Shown: one piece after another, positions 22,861 to 35,000 of the stretch
Layout: every line of letters starts with the position of its first letter
Position numbering within the stretch: the stretch's first letter is position 1
Origin: Eurosta solidaginis
Lineage: Eukaryota > Arthropoda > Insecta > Diptera > Tephritidae
NCBI RefSeq assembly: GCF_040869045.1
Contig: NC_090322.1
Location: forward strand, 277,414,662 to 277,478,661
Direction of reading: 5' to 3'
Length of the DNA stretch: 64,000 nt
Translations under genes and position numbers: made by a program
Notes under the pieces: model-generated
The model's database searches: none
Seen by the model: the letters and a program-made list of their open reading frames with translations, nothing else
Told to the model about the DNA's origin: nothing

Positions 22861-24339
22861 GGAAATGCACGACATTTAAGGCGTTCTATCTTGATATCAG
22901 ACATCAGGATATCTTCGCATCCGCCCCTTTTGTCATGATCTCAAAAATATATTTCGAAGCAGTTTGAATTATGGAGCTCACAGTGGGTGAATAACGAAGG
23001 AGACTGTTTGGATTAGGCTCCTCGTGGGTTTTCTTTCACATGAATGTAGAACTCATAAATCATTGTGTTATTTGCTGGGATGTCTTGTTTTTCGCAACTT
23101 AATACACTCTTTGGCAGTGAGCACTTTTAGCGTCACTATGTGAATGTTAAGGAGTCATAAGGAGACATTCCTCCGCAGAGTATGAACGCAGTATTCTAAG
23201 AGGCCTGCAACCTTCTCCGTTGAGTTTCATTTAAGTCAGGCGGCTGGCCAGTTGCCTTGAAAACAATGCTTCTTTATCATTCCCTCAAGCCCTGGCAGCA
23301 AGTAACTTAAGGATTTTATTGCGCCTTAGAAATGTGGAGGAAAGAACACTAACCACTGGCAATTTTTCGGCGGGGTTTCTAAAATCCATGGCTAATATCT
23401 TAAAATAAAGTTTTGTGTAGTTTTTATTTAAGTTTTCTCATAAATTAATAAATTTAATTTAGTTTTTCCTATAGAAATTTCAAAAAATATAACAATAAAA
23501 GTCCAATTCAAACAATTTTCTTTGTTTTCTGTCTTTCCCTTTTATTACATTTCATTTCATTTGAAACATATTTCAAACGTCACAGCAGAAGTTTTACTTT
23601 TTGTTGTTGTCTTTAATTCGAGATCTGTTACTTGGTTCCATGGTGGAATAACCAGGTCATGATGTAATAACGACAAGATGGTCTACGTAGTGACAGCTTA
23701 TTTTGAAAACTCCCATACAAAACGAAGGATGAGAGAAAGGGGAAGAAAAGAAGAGGCCCTTTTTTGAAATGGTATTAAATTTATTACTATTTTGTATCAA
23801 ACAAATAAGTACATTTTTTACATGTTTCATGAAAATTTTCTTGCATTAATATATGTTAATAGCAGGCTCTCCAAATAAACTTCTAGTTCTGCTATAAAAA
23901 GTTTCTGAGATAATTCAGCAGCCCTAAGAGATTCCGTTCAGAGTTTGCATAAAACATGTAGGCCGGCCACTTAAATATACATCACTATTCTTTCTTCAAA
24001 GGCTTCTTGGACCTAATGTTTTTGAATTCGAGTGTATATGGCAAACTTGAAATATTTTGCTTAGTTTGTGTTCCGAAGGGCAACATGAATTACAAGAAGA
24101 TTAAGTCAGCGCACGGTATGGGTTAACTTAATGAAGACCACACTCCTCCCCATATACTGCCTGCTATTCGACGTAGTATAGCTAGCTGGTCGTAAAAGAA
24201 GCAGCTACTTTGACAAAATCACTTTCGATATCTCAGATGTTTGTTAGGAGCGACAAGAGCTCTTTTTCAATTCGAAAGTCTTGAAATTGAAGTAAATAGG
24301 TGCAGCCTAAAGCTTCAGGAAAATGTTCCAAACGGATTT
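22861..24339. other. Unassigned sequence
   Basis: About 1.5 kb. The part at 23080-23260 may continue LINE-derived text but is too decayed to place. No exon, terminal repeats or arrays recognised. Confidence 0.35.
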
Positions 24340-25930
24340 AGGGGCTTAGGATACTCACGCGGTAGGCATGCCTGTCGTAAGGAGCGACTAAAATCACCAA
24401 ACCTAGGGTTCAACGTGGTCATATCAAATCGTTCTCGAGAGGATCGGTTTATTACCTTAATTTACCTAGTTTCCGGAACGTGCCGGATCAATATCCGTCT
24501 ACATTCACGACTCATATTTCATTAAGGGATGAATGAAGTTGGGAATTAATATGGATGAGAGGCTGGTGAACCTGATCACGGATGGGTCCAGACTGAACGG
24601 CAGGGTTTGAGGGTGGAGTATTCTGCCATCAGCCGGTGTTAGTCCGAAAATTGGAATTCTCGATCACCGCAGCGTCGGCACGTTAGGCTGATCTCTTGGC
24701 CTGGGCGAACTGAAAGTGTCCGTCAGTGGAGATTTAGCAGGGCTGCTATAATTACTAATAAGCCTAGTGGAGACAATACTTTTTGCCTTGTCGGGCGTTG
24801 TTAGTTTATCAGCATCAAATCGGTTGACGGCTACATTATAAGTCGCAAGTTTTATAACTCCATCCTATAATCACTACTAAGCAACGAACCAGTGGAGCGG
24901 TGATATTCTGTAGACCCACAGATCTTAGAAGTTTGGGGTCGTATGTAGAAGTTCACCCACGGAGAAAACCTTATAATGGCCGTTCATGTGGGAATGACCA
25001 GAAATATTCTTTTGGGATGTTTGGTGATGTGATAAAATAAAAATATCTTTGAGAACTTTTTATGGATTGCTTTGCCAGCTAGCTGTACAAAGGTGTGATT
25101 TACACTTTACATGTCAAACCGCGTTAGGCGCTATGGTGAGCATCTGCCACGTAAAACCACATTCCATTGAAAACATAACAAGATCCAAGGATGCGACATA
25201 CCAATAAAGTAAATGTGACCAACAGAAGTGGTCAAGCAAACGAACGCAGGCTTGGTTTCAGATTCGTGGTAGTAGAAAGAGGAGCGCGTGTAACGCACAT
25301 GTTAAAAAAGTCGTGTCTGCCAACTTCAATGCCAGGAGGGAGAAAACGTATATTTGGCCGCAAAGCCGGAAGGTTCAGCCCCTACAACAATACCTCTTGC
25401 AATGAATTGAGACTGATCGACTTTGCCTGCGACCGAGACATGTTTTATACTCCTGTCCTGCCTTTCGGCCGAAAAAATATAAAAAAGATTGCTACAGGTG
25501 GAAGACATGTTTGTATTTTTCGATGTGCGCATCCCAAATTGGCATCCATCTCGCGACAGCAAAAGGCAGATTACTTGGAGAAGGAAATGAGAAGACCAAA
25601 TTGTAAAAAAGTGTTTAGAAAGTGAACTATCATAATTATTTTAAACATTTTACCTTCATGTTTTAACGACAAAATCCAAATTTCTAAAATTTTGTTTAGC
25701 AAACAAAAATATTTTATCACGAATTTGAATGATAGAAAAGTCAAGACAAAATAGGATTGGAGAAAAAAGTGATGCCTTTGCATACTTTTGGAGGAAAACT
25801 GATTTGTATGGTTTTTACTAAACTTTTTCCTCTGAATAAAAAGGTAGTTTTGTAAAGAGGCAAATTGAGTTTCAGAGTGGGAGTTCAGGATGGCGGATTA
25901 GTAAGAGAAGTTGCCAACGTCAGTCACCTT
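24340..25930 (+). repeat. Composite LINE/SINE repeat, copy A
   Basis: Starts with the head of the CAA-tailed SINE-like family (GGTAGGCATGCCTGTCGTAA at 24362), then runs into LINE RNase H-like text (a VNLITDGSRLNG-type block near 24568-24603, decayed), then about 1.1 kb of unique text. The same order of parts recurs at 29905-30403 plus 33808-34640. A 144-codon frame at 25191-25625 is open in this copy but not kept in copy B, so I do not call it a gene. Confidence 0.6.
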
Positions 25931-26572
25931 GTAATTGCATCATGAACCAGGTGAAGTAAGCCGTCAATTGTCTCGCTGTAAATTCTTCTTTGTTCTGTCA
26001 TTCGGCTATCTGAGAATTTTTCGCCAATGTTGTCCCCAAAAAAGTGTTGCTTTTTGCAATTTTCAGGAGTAAGATATGCCACTTTTAGTACTTTTTTCAC
26101 ATAAACTATTAGGTGAACATCGATGGACCTTTACTGGACTTAATTACAGAGATGCTTCATTTGGTGCTGGCTTCCATTAGTAAGGCCGTGCTAAACTAAT
26201 ATGTCCATATTTTTGATGTTTTCATTATATATGTTTAATTTGTTCCAAAAAAAATTGAAACAGGTCTTTGTTGAAACAAACTATTTGCATTCACGTCGTA
26301 TTGAACCAATGAGCTTCCTCTGTACAGTGCCAGTGAAGACTCAAAAAATGTTTTTCTCGTTCCTACAAGAACACCAAAATTGTCGTATTACACCTTATTT
26401 TGAAAATGCTTCGCTAAAACATTATTATTCTAAATATACAAAAAATTTTAACTCAATGTTGCTGGTTTGCCCTAAAACTCAGACCACTAAGATGAGAGGG
26501 ACGTTACACTTAAGGATTGTAATTTAGAATATATGAATCCAGCTCGCTTCGGATCAGCATCTTCTGATCCTG
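25931..26572. other. Unassigned sequence
   Basis: About 640 bp. A 108-codon frame at 26201-26527 shows no known motif. A perfect 7-bp hairpin (GGATCAG/CTGATCC) lies at 26551-26570, next to the following SINE-like copy. Confidence 0.35.
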
Positions 26573-26865
26573 GGATTCAAGGGGTTGATAAGCGCAATAC
26601 AAAGCTTTATAGCTACAAAGCTTCCGCAACCCATGTGTCAACCTCACCTACGCTAGACAATATGAATGTATCATACACATATTTAGCATGCGAGGCCATG
26701 GCGACTCCAAGTCCCTTATGGTCGGTCGGGAGGCGGGATGGCCTAGAAGGTTGGTCATATTAATCGTTCCCGAGATGGTCGGGCTAGTTAGTATCTTAAT
26801 CGTGCTTTGTTACCGAAACGTGCCGGATCTATATCCGACAAAGGACCATCAACATCGATAACACC
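26573..26865 (+). repeat. CAA-tailed SINE-like repeat, copy 3 (both ends shortened)
   Basis: Begins GGATTCAAGGGGTTGATAAG, the body sequence of the family, and includes CCCGAGATGGTCGGGCTAGT and GACCATCAACATCGATAACA. It stops before the hairpin and tail. Confidence 0.75.
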
Positions 26866-29124
26866 AATCAATGCACTTGGCTGTCAAATATGTTCAGATT
26901 GCGGTCTATATTTGAGAAGGATCCAATTCTTGTGTCGCCAACATCAGCTTGAACAAAATTGAGCTCACGTACAATCGATCGGACCTTAATCACAGCAGGG
27001 ATCATCGCTCCATGTTCTATGATTTACTTAAATTGAATGAACAAGAACCATTTATTTGCATATATGTACAACATTGAGAAAGCAATATTTTTGTTTTTGA
27101 AATTTGAAATTTGAATTTAGGTTGAAAAGTATGCTCATAAAAATTCTAAATTTTTCTTTTGCACTGCCTTGCCGACAGTTTCCAGTGATTTAGGTTTTTT
27201 GTGTATTTAGGTAGCAATTTAGGCAAACTCACACACAGCCTTATTCTTCTGACCGCGGCTAATACTACTGTAAAAAATAAATATTATTTCAAAGTGAAAT
27301 ATAATTCTGTGATAATCCATTACTTAACGGGAGTTTTCCGTCAATTATAAAGCTACAATGCTAAAATTTTATATGGTCAACTTCGCTAGGTTGACTTAAA
27401 AACTGTATTTAACTTCTTTGAAAAAAAACGGACGTGGCCTACTAGAGCCGCTCGAATTTTTTGAAAATCTTTGCATCGACATCAAAAACGGTTTAAGATA
27501 CCCGCGGGGGCGAACGAAAATACAAATACAAATACGCATACAAATTCGAGATCGATGTATTTGGAGATGAAAAAAGTACATACATTGTTCATAAAAATAC
27601 AGGCTACACAGCAGTTTCAGATATTCATTAACGGGTTTTTCATATCCAGCTCAAAGTTTAAAAATGAAAAGATCCATAAAGCTACACCCCTGTCACCCGA
27701 TCGAAAAATACGGCACAGAGTACAGGAAAAATCTAGAATGTTACCCGAAAGACGGAAGGTTTCAAGCCCGGGTCAAATGTCTGTCCGAACCAAATGGGCG
27801 ACCTGGTGACCAATGTTCAGAGAGAGCTTATATTCTAGGCAACTTAAAAGCACCCAACGAAGGTGATAATGTTCCACCCGCTCTTTACAATAACTGCTAC
27901 AGGAGCGTTTCACGGTTGGTACGGGACAAATCGTACATATTTTTTTCCTTATTTTTAGACCTTAACTCCAGTTAACTTATATTCACATGCGTATTTCAGG
28001 TACACCTGTAGGTTTAGTATATTTTCAGAAATGAACATTTTGCATTTTTTCAGCTAATGAATGAGAAGAAATAAAAAAATGGTTGCTAAGGAATTTTTGT
28101 GAACTCTTTGATTGTTTTCTTCCTTTTTTCTATACCAACTTTTTTTGTAACTTTTTTTCTCAAGCTGATACTAATTTTAAATTCTTCCTACTTAGTACGA
28201 AGTAAGGTATGATATATTTCAAATGTATTGGCATTGAAAATTAATAAGGAGAGCAGTTCGAAAATCGGCGAAAATTAAGAATTTTCCATGGAATGATCGT
28301 ACTATAGACTTTGTCATTGTACTTCTAAGCCAGATTTTTATTCGCCACACGTAAGCAAAATACGTTTAAGAACTAGCGGTCGTGGCTACCAATGTGCCAG
28401 ATATGAAATAAACACTCGAAAAAAACTTCCTCAGAAGGTAAACATTGGAGCGGATTTTTTGCTGTAGGCAAAGAAAAATTTTTCAATTTATTATATGAAT
28501 TTTCATAATAATGAAGAAAATTTCCATGGATATAAAATAGGGGTTTCCTTTGATTTTCCCAAGGAAAAAAAATTAATTTTAGTGTAGAATTGATAGCTGT
28601 GTGACAGATTTACAGAGCTTCGGGGGCTTTTGGTGGAAAACTCTCCCCCAGTTGCCCCCGTGAATCTGCCAATGAATTGGTTCACCTTATTTGTTACCCA
28701 TTGCTTAGCCGTCACGCCCTGCCAAAAGTCGTCATTGAGATCATATAACGGCATTAGGTCCATTGGAGCTTAGTATGAACCAGGAATAACGATTTGCAGG
28801 ATTTTTTGCTTCTTGCGATCTGAACGTTCAATTTGGGATTGATTTCTTACAAAATGTAATGATAGAAGGTGGCGGAGGATTTGACAGCTATCATATCGAC
28901 CGCCTTTAGCTCTAGTGAGCTCCCGGTTGTATTTTGGAAGTACACGAGAATGGGGGCATAAAAGGTGTCCCGTTTTTGAAATAGTACTTAAATTCATACC
29001 TTTTAAATAATCATAAAATACAGAAAGGAGTGTACGTAGCTTGATTATTGAGCAATTTTATCATAAAAATTATGAAATGAAGATTGCTTTTGCAACTTAT
29101 AAACTTCTTGTGAACGCATCAATT
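26866..29124. other. Unassigned sequence
   Basis: About 2.3 kb with several short frames (27471-27809, 27664-27975, 28503-28763 minus, 28770-28997 minus). None shows a motif I recognise. Probably old repeat DNA in the rudhira intron. Confidence 0.35.
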
Positions 29125-29375
29125 TTGCTGGTAATACTTTAGGACGAGCAAAAATGTCGGCAGAGGTGTTGAAAGACATGTTTTAGCTCGGTATTAATAA
29201 CCTGGAAGTATCTATTTTACTGATGCCAAAAGATATTTGCGAAATTAGCCGGTTTTGGAGCGGCCAGGGGTTGTTGTCCGGATTACTGATACCGAGGTAT
29301 GTCTTTTGAACTCTCTCGACATTTTTGGGCGTGTAATAACAGTCTACTCCTGTCCTGGAGTATTAAAGAAAGTAG
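29125..29375. mobile_element. Foldback element, copy 3 (short, diverged)
   Basis: GTCGGCAGAGGTGTTGAAAG at 29157 pairs imperfectly with text around 29308-29327 (CTTTTGAACTCTCTCGACAT). Middle has GGCCAGGGGTTG. Related to the elements at 18078 and 21576 by the GAGGTGT(C/T)(A/G)AAAGAC inner arm. Confidence 0.5.
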
Positions 29376-29530
29376 TTCTTAATATATTACATTAGGGGAA
29401 AATGTTATTGAACACACAACAGGAGGACGGACAAGGCAGCAGGTAGATACATTTGGTGGAAAATTAATTGAGGTTTTGGCTTTAGTCTTGATCCCTATCA
29501 TTGAATTCGATGCTGCGGCCAACCATAGGT

Positions 29531-29722
29531 AGGGGGTTCAGATATATGCATGTGTTTGTGCGTATCTCTCCGCTGCTTGTATGGACATATGTGTAGACAT
29601 AATGATTAATTTGTTTACGTACATACAAGTGTGGCAGCTTGCTTTATTGTTGTTGTGGCTTTATTTACTTAGTTTCAGATTAGTGATGTGAGTATCACTT
29701 AGTGTCACTAATATTCGTCACA
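29531..29722 (-). mobile_element. Gypsy LTR fragment
   Basis: Matches one end of the solo LTRs: contains ATATATGCATGTGTTTGTGC, CCGCTGCTTGTATGGACATA and ends CTAATATTCGTCACA, the complement of an LTR start TGTGACGAATATTAG. About 190 bp, truncated at its left. Same orientation as the split LTR at 45949-49289. Confidence 0.7.
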
Positions 29723-30816
29723 ATATGTATGCGATAGGCGGGGCAAAGAAAAGCGGGTGAGATACCCATACCGGATATTAGACGTTCTTGGCGGCATGAA
29801 CGACCCGATATGGAAAAAATATGCAAAACGAAGCCTCAAGTAATGCCTTAAGGCGCCACGTTTCAAGATAAAAAGTTAAATGTATCCGTCCTCCAATCGG
29901 AACAAAATTAAAATCACCAAACCTAAGGTTCAACGCGGTCATATCAAATCGTTCTCGAGAGGATCGGGTTATTACCTTAATGTTGCTAGTTTCCGAAGCG
30001 TGCCGGATCAATATCCGTCTACACTCACGACTCATATTTCATTAAGGGATGAATTAAATTGGGAATTAATATGGACGAGAGGCTGGTGAACGTGATCACG
30101 GATGGATACAGACTGGATGGGAGGGTTGCGGTGGAGTATTCTGCCATTAGCTCGGTGTTAGTCCGAAAATTAGAATGCCCGATCACCGCAGCGTCGTCCA
30201 TGTTAGGTTGATCTCTTGGCCTGGGCGAACTGAAAGTTTCCGTCAGTGGAGATTTAGCAGGGCTACTATAATTACTCATAAAACTAGTGGAGACAATACT
30301 TTTTGCCGTGTCGGGCGTTGTTGGTTTATCAGCAAAATCAAATCGGGCGACGGCTACATTATAAGTCTCAAGGCTTATAACTCCATCCTATAATCGCTAC
30401 TAACGGCCCTATTCTGCAGTGGTAACAACTTTATTTTTACCGGTCATGAAATCATCTGGCAACTTTTACACCGTTTTGGTATTCTGAAGGCAAAAGTTTC
30501 CGGATAACACCGTAACCACTAAAATATGTGGTAACATCGACGTAACCACATAAAACAGCTGATGTTTACTCTGAAAAATAAATAAAGCGAAAGTGAAAAT
30601 TAAATTCACGCATGCTTTGTTATGCCAAGTACAAATTTCAACAACTACAACAACAGGTGCGCTATTCTATGATATTGGACATTAAAATGTGTACTTGACA
30701 CAGAAATCCTGCGGATTGTATTACTCCGGCTACGTGTTTGAACGCACAATCAGGCTGTAGCCGGAGTTGGTTCGGCCGGAGTAAATTTTTGACACACACA
30801 ACTCTTAATTATATAA

Positions 30817-33392
30817 AAACAAGTAAGGAAGGTTAAGTTCGGGTGTAACCGAACATTACATACTCAGTTGAGAGCTATGGTGACAACATAAGGGAAAATA
30901 ACCATGTAGGAAAATGAACCGAAGGAAACCCTGGAATGTGTTTGTATGACATGTCTGTCAAATGAAAGGCACTAAAGAGTATTTTATGAGGGAGTGGGCC
31001 ATAGTTCCATAGGTGGACGCCTTTTCGAGATATCGCCATAAAGGTGGACCAGGGGTGACTCTAGAATGCGTTTGTACAATATGGGTATCAAAAGAAAGGT
31101 GTTAATGAGTATTTTAAAAGGGGGTGGGCCTTAGTTCTATAGGTGGACGCCTTTTCGAGGTATCGCAACTTAGACTTTGTTTGTACGATATGGGTATCAA
31201 ATGAAAGGTGTGAATGAGTATTTTTAAAAGGGAGTGGGTCTTCGTTCTATAGGTGGTCGCTTTTTCGAGATATCGCCATAAAGGTGGACCAGGGGTGACT
31301 CTAGAATATGTTTGTACGATATGGGTATAAAATTAAAGGTATTAATGAGGGTTTTAAAAGGGAGTGGTGGTAGTTGTATAGGTGGTCGCCTTTTCGAGAT
31401 ATCGCCATAAACGTGGACCAGGGGTGACTCTAGAATGCGTTTGTACAATATGGGTATCAAACGAAAGGTGTTAATGAGTATTTTAAAAGGGAGCGGGCCT
31501 TAGTTCTATAGGTGGAAGCCGTTGCGAAATATCGCCATAAAGGTGGACCAGGGGTGACTCTAGAATGTGTTTGTGCGATATGGGTATAAAATTAAAGGTA
31601 TTAATGAGGGTTTTAAAAGGGAATGGTGGTAGTTGTATAGGGGGTCGCCTTTTCGAGATATCGCCACAAAGGTGGACCAGGGGTGACTCTAGAATGCGTT
31701 TGTACAATATGGGTATCAAACGAAAGGTGTTAATGAGTATTTTAAAAGGGAGTGGGCCTTAGTTCTATAGGTGGAAGCCGTTGCGAAATATCGCCATAAA
31801 GGTGGACCAGGGGTGACTCTAGAATGTGTTTGTACGATATGGGTATAAAATTAAAGGTATTAGTGAGGGTTTTAAAAGGGAGTGATGGTAGTTGTATAGG
31901 TGGTCGCCTTTTCGAGATATCACCATAAAGGTGGACCAGGGGTGACTCTAGAATGCGTTTGTACAATATGGGTGTCAAATTAAAGGTACTAATAAGAATT
32001 TTAAAAGGGAGTTGTGGTAGTTGTATATGTGAAGGCGTTTTCGAGATTTCGACCAAAATGTGGACCAGGGTGACCCAGAACATCATCTGTCGGGTACCGC
32101 TAATTTATTTATATATGTAATACCACGAACAGTATTCCTGCCATGATTCCAAGGGCTTTCGATTTCGCCCTGCAGAACTTTTTCATTTTCTTGTACTTAA
32201 TATGGTAGGTGTCACACCCATTTTACAAAGTTTTTTTCTAAAGTTATATTTTGCGTCAATAACCCAATGCAATTACCATGTTTCATCCCTTTTTTCGTAT
32301 TTGGTATAGAATTATAGCATTTTTTTCATTTTTCGTAATTTTCGAAATCGAAAAAGTGGTCGTGGTCATAGTCGGATTTCGGTAATTTTTTATACGAATA
32401 CAAAGTGTGTTCAGATAATTATGTGAACTGAGTTTAGTAAAGATATATCGATTTTTGCTCAAGTTATCGTGTTAACGGCCGAGCGGAAGGACAGACGATC
32501 TACTGTCTATAAAAACTGGGCGTGGCTTCAACCGATTTTGCCCTTTTTCACAGAAAACAGTTATCGTCCTAGAATCTAAGCGCCTACCAAATTTCACAAG
32601 GATTGGTAAATATTTGTTCGACTTATGGCATTAAATGTATCCTAGACAAATCAAATGAAAAAGGGCGGAGCCACGCCCATTTTGAAATTTTCTTTTATTT
32701 TTTATTTTGTTGCACCATATCATTACTGGAGTTGAATGTTGACATAATTTACTTATATACTGTAAAGATATAAAATTTTTTGTAAAAATTTCACTTTAAA
32801 AAAATTTTTTTTTTAAGTGGGCGTGGTCGTTCTCCGATTTTGCTAATTTTTATTAAGCATACATATAGTAATACAAGTAACGTTCCTGCCAAATTTCATC
32901 ATGATATCTTCAACGACTGCCAAATTACAGCCTGCAAAACTTCTAAATTACCTTCTTTTAAAAGTGGGCGGTGCCACACCCATTGTCCAAAATTTTACTT
33001 ATTTTCAATTCTGCGTCATAAGTTCAACCCACCTACCAAGTTTCATCGCTTTATCCGTCTTTGGTAATGAATTATCGCACTTTTTCGATTTTGCGAAATT
33101 TTCGATATCGAAAAAGTGGGCGTGGTTATAGTCCGATATCGTTCATTTTAAATACCGATCTGAGATGAGTGCCCGGGAACCTACATACCAAATTTCGTCA
33201 AGATACCTCAAAATTTACTCAAGTTATCGTGTTAACGGACGGACGGACATGGCTCAATCAAATTTTTTTTTCCATACTGATGATTTTGATATATGGAAGT
33301 CTATATCTATCTCGATTCCTTTATACCTGTACAACCAACCGTTATCCAATCAAAGTTAATATACTCTGTGAGCTCTGCCCAACTGAGTATAA
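30817..33392 (-). mobile_element. Helitron-like tandem-repeat element, copy 2
   Basis: Inverted relative to copy 1. On the plus strand it starts AAACAAGTAAGGAAGG with hairpin GTTCGG/CCGAAC at 30837-30854, and ends CTGAGTATA. It contains the ~130-bp array (31040-32080), the GGGCGTGG-phrase region and the GGACGGACATGGCTCAATCA block (from 33239). No TSD seen. Same family as 15495-18062 along its whole length. Confidence 0.68.
31040..32080 (-). repeat. ~130-bp tandem repeat array in Helitron-like copy 2
   Basis: The phrase ATATGGGTATCAAA and its variants recur about every 130 bp (near 31078, 31188, 31318, 31448, 31578, 31708, 31838, 31968). Alternating unit types (one with AAAATTAAAGGTATTA, one with CAAACGAAAGGTGTTA) suggest a two-unit higher-order pattern at 31300-31990. 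Several repeated short open frames come from this. Confidence 0.8.
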
Positions 33393-33399
33393 TAAATTT

Positions 33400-33520
33400 G
33401 CTTACCTCTCGCCAAGTATCAGGTGTTCCTGATGGCCCCACCATCGCACCCAGTTTGGCTGTAAGCTCCTCCCACAGCTTTTGTATTTGATATGGCGTTG
33501 TGGGACAGTTTTTACCCTGC
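33400..33520 (-). pseudogene. Myb/SANT-like protein exon fragment of a Harbinger element
   Basis: The minus frame reads LWEELTAKLGAMVGPSGTP then DTWRE before GTAAGC, the layout of the Myb/SANT-like second protein of Harbinger elements (LW..L...LN..GP.....GWRK in the intact relative at 46594-46774, which also has a donor at the same place). Only this exon piece remains. Confidence 0.55.
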
Positions 33521-34640
33521 AGGAGATCGGGATGATCCCTTCAGTACGCCCCATATAACGGGGTGGTGCGTGCATATTTTCTATAATTAAAGTAAGCAAT
33601 TAATAATGAATTTAACAAAATATTTACCTAAATTTACTTACTTGTTGATTTCCATTTTGCTGTTTTCTTTTTTTGATTGCAAAAACATATGTTTTTCAAT
33701 TCCACCATACACACTGGTGGAATCGCGGTTACATTGGGGGGTTACGTTTTTTTTGGTAATTTTGTTTGCCGATAATAATTTTACCGGTTACGCGCAGCAT
33801 AGGGCCGTAAGCAGCGAACCAGTGGAGGGGTGTATTCTGTCAACCCACAGATCCAGGAGGTTGGTGTCGTATGTAGAAGTTCACCCACGGGGAAAACCTT
33901 ATAATGGCCGTTCATTTGGAAATGACCAGAAATATTCTTTTGGGATGTTTGGTGATGTGATAAAATAAAAATCACTTTGAGAACTTTCCTATGGATTGCG
34001 TTGGCAGCTATACAAAGGGTTGATGTTACACTTTACATGTCAAACCGCGTTACGTGTGATGAGCATCTGCCACGCAAAAGGACATTCCAATGAAAACATA
34101 ACACGATCCAGGAGATGCAACGTACCGATAAAGTAAATATGACCAATGGAAGTGGTCAAGCAAACGAACGCAGGCTTGGTTTCGGATTCGTGGTAGTGGA
34201 AAGAGGAGCGCGTATAACGCACATGTTAAAAAAGTTCAAAGTCTTCAAAGCGTAGCTTAAGATTCCTGAGGATGACTTCAGACTGAAGTCGAAATATTGA
34301 AAAATAAAAACAAAATAAAATACACATCGCAGTGTTTTATTTAAGAAAACCCGGCCTGAGCTCAACCAAAAAATTTCAGTTTTTCATGTTTTACCGAAAA
34401 TATCAAAGTTTCTAAAATTTTGTTTAGTAAACAAAATTATTTTATCACGAATTTGAATGATAGAAAAGTCAACACAAAACGGAATTTCAGAAAAAAAGTG
34501 ATGCAGTTGTATATTTTTTCAGAAAAGACGATTTGTATAGTTTTACATACATTTTTTCCTCTGAATAAAAAGGAGTTTTGTAAAGCGACCACATTCTTAT
34601 TTCTGGCGTTCAAGATGGCGGCGTTAGAGCGAGAATCACA

Positions 34641-34915
34641 TTAGACTGGGGATTTTCATCCCCCAACGCTTTTACAACAGTTTTTTGAAAAAAAAAAAAA
34701 TATATATTTTTTTGGCTTTTGGGGAGTGTTTTGGTCGAAAAATTGACCCTTTTGCCATTTTTTTCGCATGCTCGAAATTTATTTGTTTGGGTATGCATAG
34801 TGGAACTTTTTTTCCTGAGCCCAAATCCTATCGAAAAATCGATGGCGCGATATCGGTTAACTTTCGTCTATACAAATCAACCCAGGTTAATGTACATATC
34901 TATGAAATACACTAG
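34641..34915. repeat. Dispersed repeat, copy 2
   Basis: About 34765-34910 matches 14645-14775 (CCTGAGCCCAAATCCTATCG, GAAAAATCGATGGCGCGATA, CAAATCAACCCAG). It sits about 90 bp upstream of the last rudhira exon. Confidence 0.55.
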
Positions 34916-35000
34916 TCGACTTTAGTGTGAAGACTTAAAAACTTAATCAAATAAGATTTAATAATTTTTTATTTACATAAATTTTTTTGATTTTTTTTAG

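Larger units (their letters stand above)
30404..33807. mobile_element. Harbinger-type element with TAA duplication, carrying a nested Helitron-like element
   Basis: Left end CGGCCCTATTCTGCAGTGGT; right end, as complement, CGGCCCTATGCTGCGCGTAA. TAA flanks both sides (30401-30403, 33808-33810) and occurs once in the empty site of copy A. A 3-bp TAA duplication and GGCCCT ends fit PIF/Harbinger. TATTCTG recurs at 30480 after TTTTGG. Only ~830 bp belong to the element itself; the rest is the nested insertion at 30817-33392. It keeps a Myb-like exon fragment at its right side. Confidence 0.78.
29905..34640 (+). repeat. Composite LINE/SINE repeat, copy B, interrupted at 30404-33807
   Basis: 29905-30403 and 33808-34640 align in order with copy A (24340-25930): same SINE-head text, RNase H-like block (VNVITDGYRLDGRV in one frame near 30086-30127), the CCACAGATC...GTATGTAGAAGTTCACCCAC text, and the GTTTCTAAAATTTTGTTTAG text. 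Copy B lacks part of the segment around 25300-25640 of copy A. The interruption is a Harbinger-type element with TAA duplicated, so copy A shows the empty site. Confidence 0.65.

Noticed and set aside
25191..25625. 144-codon open frame in composite copy A
   Set aside because: Not open in copy B and no known motif.
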